Positions 57,123 through 64,000 of a stretch of 64,000 bases of DNA are shown here, piece by piece. Made by a program: the position numbers and the translations under genes. The stretch comes from an uncultured Clostridium sp. (GTDB lineage: Bacteria; Bacillota; Clostridia; Lachnospirales; Lachnospiraceae), in NCBI GenBank assembly GCA_947178475.1, contig CAMWYM010000004.1, positions 1 to 64,000 of the forward strand, given 5' to 3'. Below the pieces are notes generated by a model. That model made no database searches. It was given only the letters and a program-made list of their open reading frames with translations, and was not told the DNA's origin. Position 1 is the first letter of the stretch. Each line of letters starts with the position of its first letter.

Positions 57123-57189
57123 TTTCCTCTCCCCTGCTGTTATGAACCCTAACAGGAGAAATGCTTGCGCGTCAGCGCAATTCATTATA
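57123..57189 (-). promoter_or_regulatory. Candidate promoter and structured leader of the GlsB-type gene
   Basis: Minus strand: extended -10 TGT-TATAAT (TATAAT at 57184-57189) with no clear -35. The leader then holds a 6-bp hairpin TTGCGC / GCGCAA (57165-57180) and a second stem pairing CTCC with GGAG and TGTTA with TAACA (about 57123-57161). No known riboswitch recognised. Confidence 0.4.
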
Positions 57190-57236
57190 ACATGATTTTA
57201 AACAATTTTCTTGGTTATTCACAAAACAATGAGAAG

Positions 57237-57602
57237 TTATCTCTTCTCTTTATATGCATATCCAAAATCAATAGGTGGTGATGTTATTGAAATATATACA
57301 AATTCAGTATCTCCATCATTTAACAACCCATGAACATCTTTATCTGCAAATCGAACTACATCACCAGCTTTAAAATCTTTTTCTCGGTCGTCTGCTAGTA
57401 AAAGCTTTCCTGCACCCTGTGTAGCATACCAAATTTGTTCTGAAGCATCATGTGTGTGTCTTGGTTGACTTGCTCCTGCTTCTAAATGTACTTCTGTTAT
57501 TGTTACTCTTTGACTTGTAGAATTTTCAGTATTTAACAGTTGCCTTGATACAACCCCGGGATTTGCTAATTCCTTGATATCATTTTTCTCAATAAATTCC
57601 AT
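57237..57602 (-). CDS. Small cupin-domain protein
   Basis: A 121-residue single cupin with the two metal-site motifs (LEAGASQPRHTHDASEQIWY and DVVRFADKDVHGL). Such proteins vary from isomerases to sensors, so no reaction is claimed. It is more AT-rich than its neighbours and has its own promoter, which could mean recent transfer. GGAGG precedes ATG 57602. Confidence 0.85.
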   Translation of the reverse strand: MEFIEKNDIKELANPGVVSRQLLNTENSTSQRVTITEVHLEAGASQPRHTHDASEQIWYATQGAGKLLLADDREKDFKAGDVVRFADKDVHGLLNDGDTEFVYISITSPPIDFGYAYKEKR

Positions 57603-57664
57603 GTTTATAAACCTCCATAATTTCTATTTTCTGTACTTTTTATCAAATTACAGATTGTATTATC

Positions 57665-57692
57665 ATTATACCTAATACATATTTTCAGTCAA
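57665..57692 (-). promoter_or_regulatory. Promoter of the cupin gene
   Basis: Minus strand: TTGACT (57687-57692), 16-base spacer, TATAAT (57665-57670), about 60 bases before the start. Confidence 0.65.
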
Positions 57693-57738
57693 CAAACAAT
57701 ACAGGTGATATTCCCAAAAACACTCTCCCATACACAAA

Positions 57739-57767
57739 GGAGTAACATAGCACTGCTATGTTACTCC
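57739..57767 (-). terminator. Terminator-like hairpin at the end of the feo operon
   Basis: A perfect 12-bp stem (GGAGTAACATAG / CTATGTTACTCC, 5-base loop) about 30 bases after the last feo gene, followed by TTTGTG on the minus strand. Confidence 0.7.
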
Positions 57768-57798
57768 TCAATAACAAATATATCTAAGAATAATCTGC

Positions 57799-57933
57799 CT
57801 AATGGCATCCTCTGCACTTTGAACAGTCACCACCACATTGTAATGATTTTCCACTCCTCTTATCCCGAATCATGCTCCGGATACTAAGCGCAACGATACC
57901 GGCTAAAACCACACCAACTATAACTGTCCCCAT
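57799..57933 (-). CDS. FeoB-associated Cys-rich membrane protein
   Basis: A 44-residue protein: a membrane helix (about 2-21, GTVIVGVVLAGIVALSIRSM) and a tail with CGGDCSKCRGCH. This is the FeoB-associated Cys-rich family encoded after feoB in Firmicutes, thought to help iron transfer. ATG 57933 has GGAGG 7 bases upstream; the longer open frame is encoded by element copy C. Confidence 0.88.
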   Translation of the reverse strand: MGTVIVGVVLAGIVALSIRSMIRDKRSGKSLQCGGDCSKCRGCH

Positions 57934-57949
57934 TTTTACACCTCCATCT

Positions 57950-58090
57950 TTTGTAACCAATTTTGCTCCGCAAACTTCGTTTGTTGCGATAGTCGCTAAA
58001 TGTGTGTGCAAGCACCCACGCTTAGCTCGTTATTCGCACAAATTGATTACCTATTCACGTGCCATTACGAAGTGATTTTCATGCACGTGA
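57950..58090 (-). repeat. Dispersed palindromic element, copy C (two hairpins plus insert)
   Basis: It lies between feoB and its Cys-rich partner. Plus strand: AACCAATTTTGC (57955-57966) is followed by TCCGCAAA, then about 62 bases with several small hairpins (for example GCGA-TAG-TCGC), before AAATTGATT (58040-58048) resumes. A 6-base linker and hairpin 2 follow: outer stem TCACGTGC / GCACGTGA (58055-58062 / 58083-58090) around a 20-base loop close to that of copy A. Confidence 0.85.
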
Positions 58091-58107
58091 TACCTTAAAC
58101 AAGAATT

Positions 58108-60480
58108 TTATACTGACAATTTTTTCATATCCACATTCAACGTCTTACTTTCGCTATAAGGTCTAAAAAGCAGATAAATAAATGCGATTACCAGCAGGAA
58201 CGCAATTGCCGTTCCGATACCAAAGATACCCGCCGCAATAAAAGTACCAATCTGATAAATACACAGTCCCACAATATAGGCAAGTATAGTTTGATAACCG
58301 ATTGCAAACCAGAACCATTTTACATTATTCATCTCTCTCTTTATTGCACCCATCGCAGCAAAGCACGGGGCACACAAAAGATTAAATACAAGAAATGCAT
58401 AAGCGGCAACCGGTGTAATAGCCGCTGACAGCTCACTCCAAATCTCCGCACCATCTTCCGCAACCTCCGCATATCCAAACAACACACCAAAGGTGGCTAC
58501 AACATTTTCTTTTGCAATCAAGCCTGTCACCGTTGCCACTGCCATTTTCCAGTCACCAAAGCCCAAAGGTGCAAAGATTGGTGCGATCACATTGCCAATT
58601 GCAGCAAGTAAACTCTGGTCAAGCTCTTCTGCTTCCAGCATTACAAGACCCCCATCCCAGGTAAAGCCCTGCAAAAACCATAAGACAATAGTTGAAAGTA
58701 AGATAATTGTACCGGCCTTCTTAATAAAGGACCAGCCGCGTTCCCACATGCTCCTCAAAACATTTCCGACAGTCGGCATATGATAGGCTGGCAGCTCCAT
58801 GACAAAAGGAGCCGGATCTCCTGCAAACATACGGTTTTTCTTTAATATGATACCTGAACAGATTATTGCTGCAATCCCGATAAAATAAGCACTCCATGAA
58901 ACCCAGCCGGAATTATCAAAAAACGCACCGGCAATTAAGGCAATAATCGGCAGCTTTGCCCCACAGGGAACAAAAGTAGTTGTCATAATGGTCATCTTAC
59001 GGTCTCTGTCATTTTCAATGGTACGGGATGCCATTATTCCCGGAACACCACACCCACTGCCAATCAGCATTGGGATAAAAGATTTACCTGAAAGACCAAA
59101 CTTACGGAAGATACGGTCCATGATAAATGCCACTCTCGCCATATAACCACATGCCTCTAAAAATGCAAGAAAAATAAATAATACCAGCATCTGAGGCACA
59201 AAGCCGAGAACCGCACCTACGCCGGCCACAATACCGTCCAGAATCAGGCTCTTTAATCCGTCTGCACAGTTTAACGCATCAAGTCCCCTTTCCACCAATA
59301 CCGGTATACCTGGAACCCATACACCATAATCTGCTGTATCCGGTTCTCCCGCCTCAATAATCTGCTGTGCCTGTGTTACAACGCTATCCGAAATATTAAC
59401 GGTTTCAATCACATTATCCTCTTCATCTACAATCTCTGCAGTAACAGCTCCCTCCTCCCAGGCAGCTACAATCTGGTCTGCCCGGCTAAAGTCTGCCGCA
59501 TCCTCCTCATAAGCTGATGTACCGATTCCAAGTAAATGCCAGCCATCGCCAAAAACGCCATCATTGGCCCAGTCGGTTGCCCATCCACCAACCGTGGTAA
59601 CCGATATATAGTATACCAAAAACATCACCACTGCAAAAATCGGTAAAGCCAGCAAACGGTTTGTCACAATTTTATCAATTCGGTCAGACACCGTCAACTT
59701 ATTTTCTCCTGCCTTTTTTACACAGTCACCGATAATAGAAGAAATATATACATACCGTTCATTGGTAATAATGCTTTCTGTGTCATCGTCAAACTCCTTC
59801 TCCAGAGCTTTAATTTCTGCCGAAACATCAACCGATGCATTTAATTGCTCAGCAATCTTATCATCCCGCTCAAGCAGCTTAATGGCAAAGAAACGCTTCA
59901 GTTCTTCAGAAACATCCAGTTTTCTCTCCACGTTCTGGATAGCCTCTTCCACCTTGGAACTAAATACAGGAGTCTGTGTCACAGCCTGTGCCTTTGCTGC
60001 AAGCTCTACTGCCTTAGCCGCCGCCTTTTCAATGCCGGTTCCCTTAAGCGCAGAGATTTCCACAACCTCACAGCCAAGTGCCTTACCCAGTTTATCTATG
60101 TATACCTTATCACCGCTCTTTTCCAATAGGTCTGCCATATTAACTGCCATGATAACCGGAATACCCAGCTCCATAATCTGCGTAGATAAGTACAGATTTC
60201 TTTCGATATTGGTTCCGTCAACAATATTGATAATGGCATCCGGTCTTTCTGAAATCAGGTAATTACGGGCAACCACCTCCTCTAAGGTATACGGTGACAG
60301 GGAATAAATTCCCGGCAGATCCATAATGGTAACTTCCTTATTCCCTTTCCACTTTCCTTCCTTTTTCTCTACAGTTACTCCCGGCCAGTTCCCTACAAAC
60401 TGGTTAGAACCGGTGAGTGCGTTAAATAATGTTGTTTTTCCGCAGTTTGGATTACCTGCTAATGCTATTTTTACTGACAT
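58108..60480 (-). CDS. feoB: FeoB, ferrous iron transporter
   Basis: Main Fe(II) importer. The N-terminal G domain has GNPNCGKTTLFN (G1), DLPGIYSL (G3) and NMAD (G4). The membrane part carries Gate motifs including VPCGAKLP and GCGVPGIMA. 790 residues; an acidic extracytoplasmic insert of roughly 60 residues follows the first membrane helix (about 325-400). AAGGAG precedes ATG 60480. It follows two feoA genes. Confidence 0.97.
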   Translation of the reverse strand: MSVKIALAGNPNCGKTTLFNALTGSNQFVGNWPGVTVEKKEGKWKGNKEVTIMDLPGIYSLSPYTLEEVVARNYLISERPDAIINIVDGTNIERNLYLSTQIMELGIPVIMAVNMADLLEKSGDKVYIDKLGKALGCEVVEISALKGTGIEKAAAKAVELAAKAQAVTQTPVFSSKVEEAIQNVERKLDVSEELKRFFAIKLLERDDKIAEQLNASVDVSAEIKALEKEFDDDTESIITNERYVYISSIIGDCVKKAGENKLTVSDRIDKIVTNRLLALPIFAVVMFLVYYISVTTVGGWATDWANDGVFGDGWHLLGIGTSAYEEDAADFSRADQIVAAWEEGAVTAEIVDEEDNVIETVNISDSVVTQAQQIIEAGEPDTADYGVWVPGIPVLVERGLDALNCADGLKSLILDGIVAGVGAVLGFVPQMLVLFIFLAFLEACGYMARVAFIMDRIFRKFGLSGKSFIPMLIGSGCGVPGIMASRTIENDRDRKMTIMTTTFVPCGAKLPIIALIAGAFFDNSGWVSWSAYFIGIAAIICSGIILKKNRMFAGDPAPFVMELPAYHMPTVGNVLRSMWERGWSFIKKAGTIILLSTIVLWFLQGFTWDGGLVMLEAEELDQSLLAAIGNVIAPIFAPLGFGDWKMAVATVTGLIAKENVVATFGVLFGYAEVAEDGAEIWSELSAAITPVAAYAFLVFNLLCAPCFAAMGAIKREMNNVKWFWFAIGYQTILAYIVGLCIYQIGTFIAAGIFGIGTAIAFLLVIAFIYLLFRPYSESKTLNVDMKKLSV

Positions 60481-60547
60481 TTTTATTCTCCTTCTTGTCT
60501 TAAAATAGAATTTACATACTATAATAATTTGTTATATCTATCTTGCA

Positions 60548-60561
60548 TTAGTTACACCTAA
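60548..60561. promoter_or_regulatory. Putative iron-regulator box upstream of feoB
   Basis: TTAG-N6-CTAA in the gap between feoA and feoB, the same arrangement as the site at the operon promoter. Confidence 0.4.
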
Positions 60562-60578
60562 CCTATGTTTAAAAAAAA

Positions 60579-60800
60579 TTATTCCACCTCTATCATCTGT
60601 GCATCTGCCCTGCGCAGTGAAAGCTCGTATCCTCGCACCGTAACCTCCACCGGGTCCCCCAGCGGCGCAACCTTTCTCACAAAAATCTGCACCCCTTTTG
60701 TGATTCCCATATCCATAATTCTTCTCTTCACCGGACCCTCTCCGGAAAGCTTCTTCACTGTAACCGTTTCTCCAACGGAAACCTCCTTCAATGTTTTCAT
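60579..60800 (-). CDS. feoA: FeoA, SH3-like ferrous transport accessory protein
   Basis: A 73-residue SH3-like protein (MKTLKEVSVGETVTVKKLSGEGPVKRR... MGITKGVQIFVRKVAPLGDPVEV). FeoA supports FeoB, probably by contact with its cytosolic part. It lies between a second feoA and feoB. Confidence 0.94.
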   Translation of the reverse strand: MKTLKEVSVGETVTVKKLSGEGPVKRRIMDMGITKGVQIFVRKVAPLGDPVEVTVRGYELSLRRADAQMIEVE

Positions 60801-60903
60801 GATAAATCTTCCTTTCCTATATTACTCTTATTATTTTGAAATCAAATTGTAATCTGGCAACCCAAACTTTCCTCTCTTAAACAGTGTTATATAATAAAAC
60901 CCT

Positions 60904-61113
60904 TCATACCATAATCCGGTTCGCCATATCTCTCCCGATAGCTACTCTGGAGTCCTTTACATTGACAATCACATTTCCGTTGATTTCAGAAACAACTGTC
61001 ACAATTCCTCCGGTAACAAAACCAAGATTTTCCAAAAACTTTTTTGTTTCTTCTTTGCCTCCAACCCTCTTAATGGTATTGGGTACTCCTGTCTGAGCCA
61101 TAGTAAGTGGCAT
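60904..61113 (-). CDS. FeoA family protein (second copy)
   Basis: A 69-residue FeoA-type protein (MPLTMAQTGVPNTIKRVGG... LGFVTGGIVTVVSEINGNVIVNVKDSRVAIG). ATG 61113 has GGGAG 8 bases upstream; in-frame ATGs at 61131/61134 lack a site. It is the first gene after the operon promoter. Tandem feoA genes are common in Clostridia. Confidence 0.92.
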   Translation of the reverse strand: MPLTMAQTGVPNTIKRVGGKEETKKFLENLGFVTGGIVTVVSEINGNVIVNVKDSRVAIGRDMANRIMV

Positions 61114-61162
61114 AAAACCAACTCCCTTCATCATTAACTAAATTTAACACCTTTTTATAATG

Positions 61163-61178
61163 TTAGTATAATCTAACT
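61163..61178. promoter_or_regulatory. Putative DtxR-type operator at the feo promoter
   Basis: Perfect palindrome GTTAG-N6-CTAAC overlapping the -10 of the feo promoter. Half-sites resemble DtxR/IdeR boxes (TTAG.../...CTAA). The divergent regulator gene beside it fits. Binding not tested. Confidence 0.55.
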
Positions 61179-61194
61179 TCCATTAGTTGTCAAT
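61166..61194 (-). promoter_or_regulatory. Promoter of the feo operon
   Basis: Minus strand: TTGACA (61189-61194), 17-base spacer, TATACT (61166-61171), about 50 bases before the first feoA. Near-consensus sigma-A. Confidence 0.8.
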
Positions 61195-61267
61195 AACATT
61201 TTTCGATTTTTATAGGGACACCAGTATTGTTTCAAACTAAAAGGTTTTCCTTTTTTTGATAATTATG

Positions 61268-61274
61268 CTATAAT
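61268..61274 (+). promoter_or_regulatory. Extended -10 of the DtxR-type regulator gene
   Basis: TGC-TATAAT (TATAAT 61269-61274) about 110 bases before the start. No clear -35. Implies a roughly 100-base leader. Confidence 0.45.
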
Positions 61275-61384
61275 GTATACAAATTTATCTGACAGCAACA
61301 ACATAATAACTCAAACCTCGCACATATCAAGTTGTATTCAGGGTTTAGGAAAATAATTTTAATAATTAATAAACGGAGGAAATC

Positions 61385-61756
61385 ATGGCAACAAGCGAAT
61401 CTTCAGAAAATTATCTGGAAACCATATTAATACTTAGCAAATCATTACCGGTAGTGCGTTCTGTTGATATTGCAACCGAACTGGGTTTTAAAAAATCCAG
61501 TGTCAGTATTGCAATGAAAAATTTGAGGGAAAAACAGTATATTACGGTTACTGATGCCGGCTACATCTACCTGACGGAGGCTGGCAGGGAAATTGCGGAA
61601 ATGATCTATGAACGGCATGAATTATTTACGAAATGGCTGGTGAATCTCGGTGTCGACGAAAAAACTGCATCAGAGGATGCCTGCAAAATGGAACACGTCA
61701 TCAGTAAGGAAAGCTTTGAAGCTATCAAAAAGCATATACCGGATTTTACCAAATAG
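61385..61756 (+). CDS. DtxR/IdeR-type iron-dependent repressor, short form
   Basis: Metal-dependent repressor. N-terminal winged helix (about 5-65) and a dimerisation/metal domain. Ligand positions match iron-type DtxR more than MntR: Cys100-x2-Glu103-His104 (DACKMEHV, as in DtxR Cys102/Glu105/His106), plus His78 in ERHEL. At 123 residues it lacks the C-terminal SH3-like domain. CGGAGG precedes ATG 61385. It is divergent from the feo operon, its likely target. Confidence 0.9.
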   Translation: MATSESSENYLETILILSKSLPVVRSVDIATELGFKKSSVSIAMKNLREKQYITVTDAGYIYLTEAGREIAEMIYERHELFTKWLVNLGVDEKTASEDACKMEHVISKESFEAIKKHIPDFTK

Positions 61757-61790
61757 TAATTTGTCCCGTCTATGGCGGATTAATCTAACA

Positions 61791-61818
61791 AAGGGGTGTC
61801 GCAGCTGCGACACCCCTT
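61791..61818. terminator. Palindrome between the regulator and pta
   Basis: A 28-base perfect palindrome (arm AAGGGGTGTCGCAG) between the convergent genes. Little T-run on either side, so bidirectional termination is likely but not certain. Confidence 0.65.
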
Positions 61819-61893
61819 AAATATAGTACGTGCATATAAAAATCCATTTTTACCACTTATCATGCAATTATGGATAAAGAATATCAATGCAAC

Positions 61894-62877
61894 CTACGAT
61901 AATGCTGCTGTGATAATCGCCATAGAGTAGACCTCAGTGGCCGTACATCCACGTGAAAGGTCGTTAATCGGTGAATTCAGCCCGAGAAGGATTGGTCCGT
62001 ACGCCTCAAAGTTACCCATTCTCTGAGCAATCTTATACCCGATATTGCCAGCATTGATATCTGGGAAAATAAATGTATTTGCATGTCCGCCCACCTCGGA
62101 ATCAGGACATTTCTTTTTGGAAACAGACGGTGAAACCGCCGCATCAAACTGCATCTCTCCGTCAATCGGAACATCCGGATTGCGCTCCTTCGTCTTTCTC
62201 GCTGCATTGCGCATTTTATCCACATCCTCACCGCTGCCTGAACCATCAGTTGAATAGCTTAAAAAGGCAACCTTCGGGTCAACTCCAAAAATCTTTGCAC
62301 AACGTATTGTCTCTTCCGCGATCTCCACCAGTTCATCCTCTGTCGGTTTGATAATAATTCCACAGTCCCCCATTGCCAGCACCTCATTTCCACCTGTCGC
62401 AGAAGGTCTAACCAAAATAAAACATGAGGAAACAATAGAATTTCCCGGCTTGGTCTTAATCAACTGTAAAGCCGGTCTTACTGTATCCGCCGTTGAATAG
62501 GTTGCACCGCCAAGCAGTGCATCTGCATATCCCATTTTCACCAGCATGGTTCCAAAATAGTTATTCTCTAAAAGATATTTTCTTGCCTGTTCCGGTGTAA
62601 CTCCCTTGCTCTTTCTGAGTTCACAAAACTCCTCTACCATTTTGTCTATATCCTCAAAGTCCGCCGGATTAATAATCTCTGAACCTCTGATATTAAAACC
62701 ACTATCCTCAGCCGAATCATAAATTTCATCCGGATCACCAATCAGAATCGGATGTAAGAAATTACTTGCCAAAAGTCTTGAGGAAGCCTCCAAAATACGA
62801 GGATCTTTTCCCTCTGTCAGAACGATTTTCTTTGGATTTTTTTTCAGGATATCAATTAACTGTCCAAAACCAAACAT
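61894..62877 (-). CDS. pta: Phosphate acetyltransferase
   Basis: Converts acetyl-CoA and phosphate to acetyl phosphate, giving acetate and ATP with acetate kinase. Family motifs are clear (LTEGKDPRILEAS; LLGGATYSTADTVRPALQ; SYSTDGSGSGEDVDKMRNA; FDAAVSPSVSKKKCPDSEVGGHANTFIFPD). 327 residues is the usual short form. ackA is not in the window. GGAGGGG precedes ATG 62877. Confidence 0.97.
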   Translation of the reverse strand: MFGFGQLIDILKKNPKKIVLTEGKDPRILEASSRLLASNFLHPILIGDPDEIYDSAEDSGFNIRGSEIINPADFEDIDKMVEEFCELRKSKGVTPEQARKYLLENNYFGTMLVKMGYADALLGGATYSTADTVRPALQLIKTKPGNSIVSSCFILVRPSATGGNEVLAMGDCGIIIKPTEDELVEIAEETIRCAKIFGVDPKVAFLSYSTDGSGSGEDVDKMRNAARKTKERNPDVPIDGEMQFDAAVSPSVSKKKCPDSEVGGHANTFIFPDINAGNIGYKIAQRMGNFEAYGPILLGLNSPINDLSRGCTATEVYSMAIITAALS

Positions 62878-62921
62878 TATTTACCCCTCCACTTTCTATA
62901 ATTGTATACAATATATGTTTT

Positions 62922-62949
62922 ATTATATAGTTTTTTTTCAAATTCTCAA
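62922..62949 (-). promoter_or_regulatory. Promoter of pta
   Basis: Minus strand: TTGAGA (62944-62949), 16-base spacer, TATAAT (62922-62927), about 45 bases before the start. Confidence 0.65.
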
Positions 62950-63004
62950 GACATTTTTAACAAAAAGTATTCCTTTTTTTGTCTTTTTTTATGTACAACC
63001 AAGC

Positions 63005-64000
63005 TTAAAAGCCCCTTCTCTTTAAATCTGCCACAAGCTGTACAAAAAATTCCCTCACATCAAAACCGTCAAAATTCTCACGATTTAAGTCAATCATATC
63101 TCCATGAGAAATCCCCCGTCTCCCCTCCACAGTCAGAAACTGAAAGCGCTCTCCCCATGAAACGGAGCCTTGTCCCACCAAACCGTCATTAGGTCCGTCA
63201 AAGGCATTCACCAGCTTATGGGAAAGATTTAAAGGGAAACGCCCTCCTGAGGCCACATTCAGCTTAGATCCCACACTCTGATAATATATTCCGGGTACAT
63301 CCTCCACCACTTCATTTCTCTTACTACAAGCCGATGCTGTCAGGTCCGTAACAGCCTCAATAAAATTCGGATCAGGGTCTCCCAGTTTGGCAAGTGCCGC
63401 ATTGTAGGTATTTGCCATCAAATCCTTTTGCTGCTGGGGTATCTTTGACAACAGATAATCAGCAAACTCGCAGCCTCTGTGAGGTGTATTAATTGTAGTC
63501 AGGGTTGCCACATATTTCCCTGCCCCAAGCATGGACAATGCATATCTGCTGTCCAGCCCGCCCTTGGAATGTGCAATAATATTTAGCTTTTCACACCCTG
63601 TTTCCTTTACAATCTGTTCTATTCTCTCGGCCAGTTCACGCCCGCACTCCTCTACCGAAGCTGCTGACTGATGATTACCGTAATAAATGACTGCACCGTT
63701 TTGCTCTAACTCCTTCGGAATCCTCCCCCAGTAATTCATATACCGGAAATCTCTGAAAAACACACCGTGCACCATCAAAATAGGATATTTTGTGGCACAG
63801 ATTCGCTGGTCACTGCGGGATTTATTCAACAGTATTTTACTGTTCTCAACTGAGACCTCTTTAGACACGGTTTTGATAATAATTCCCAGTACAATCAGAT
63901 GGGCAATAGGAATCCATCCACAGATAATACCTATTACACGCCAGCGTATGCCAAGCTGTCCGGAGGTAACATAAACCCTGATAATTCCATTCCAAAACAC
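63005..64000 (-). CDS. Lipase-like alpha/beta hydrolase (5' end at or beyond window edge)
   Basis: Alpha/beta hydrolase of the bacterial lipase/esterase type. Oxyanion region (YPILMVHGVFF), nucleophile elbow (IIAHSKGGLDSRY) with Ser, and a late His (RGISHGDMI) as the probable triad member; also TTINTPHRGCEFAD. A membrane helix lies near the visible N-terminus (about 18-40). The frame is still open at base 64000, where a GTG happens to fall, so the true start may be further right. Confidence 0.85.
   Translation of the reverse strand: MFWNGIIRVYVTSGQLGIRWRVIGIICGWIPIAHLIVLGIIIKTVSKEVSVENSKILLNKSRSDQRICATKYPILMVHGVFFRDFRYMNYWGRIPKELEQNGAVIYYGNHQSAASVEECGRELAERIEQIVKETGCEKLNIIAHSKGGLDSRYALSMLGAGKYVATLTTINTPHRGCEFADYLLSKIPQQQKDLMANTYNAALAKLGDPDPNFIEAVTDLTASACSKRNEVVEDVPGIYYQSVGSKLNVASGGRFPLNLSHKLVNAFDGPNDGLVGQGSVSWGERFQFLTVEGRRGISHGDMIDLNRENFDGFDVREFFVQLVADLKRRGF

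Noticed and set aside
61791-61818. Perfect palindrome as a recombination or replication-termination site
   Set aside because: Its place between two convergent genes fits a simple bidirectional terminator.

Overview
This is a chromosomal window from a motile, spore-forming, Gram-positive anaerobe. The gene content, the strong AGGAGG-type ribosome binding sites and the moderately AT-rich sequence fit Clostridia, most likely a Lachnospiraceae member of the Roseburia/Agathobacter type. That lineage is inferred from protein resemblance, not from a search. Nearly everything is on the minus strand. I see no rRNA, tRNA, CRISPR array, insertion sequence or prophage, and no gene-free stretch longer than about 300 bases.

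Region 1 (1-27650, read right to left) is one near-complete fla/che cluster: flgB-flgC-fliE-fliF-fliG-fliH-fliI-fliJ-motE-like-fliK-flgD-TIGR02530 gene-flgE, then flbD-motA-motB-fliL-fliM-fliY-cheY-fliO-fliP-fliQ-fliR-flhB-flhA-flhF-flhG-PilZ gene-cheB-cheA. cheA runs off the left edge. It encodes the basal body, hook, export gate and ATPase, switch, stator, placement GTPases, a c-di-GMP brake and part of the chemotaxis core. A terminator-like hairpin followed by a good promoter between flgE and flbD suggests two main transcription units. Upstream lie codY, topA, dprA and a comM-like gene (27768-33439), an arrangement resembling the dprA-topA-...-codY-flgB order of Bacillus.

Region 2 (33580-41588) holds housekeeping genes: nrdR, a YlmC/YmxH-type gene, two uncharacterised membrane proteins, deoB, a DAHP synthase, a D,D-carboxypeptidase, scpB and scpA. 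Region 3 (41622-51734) is a wall-polymer cluster: a UDP-glucose dehydrogenase-type enzyme, tarJ- and tarI-like genes for CDP-ribitol synthesis, three CDP-polyol phosphotransferases, a TagGH-type exporter and a family 2 glycosyltransferase. Region 4 (51890-56669) is der-plsY-gpsA-spoIVA. Region 5 (56829-62877) holds small stress genes, a ferrous-iron uptake operon (feoA-feoA-feoB plus a Cys-rich partner) with a divergent DtxR-type iron regulator and matching operator-like palindromes, and pta. A lipase-like gene is cut by the right edge.

The least explained signal is a dispersed palindromic element present three times (40680, 44670, 57950). Each copy sits between co-directional genes, directly upstream of the next gene's ribosome binding site. 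Two copies share an 8-bp outer stem of quite different sequence but kept complementarity around a conserved 20-21 nt loop, which points to selection on secondary structure.
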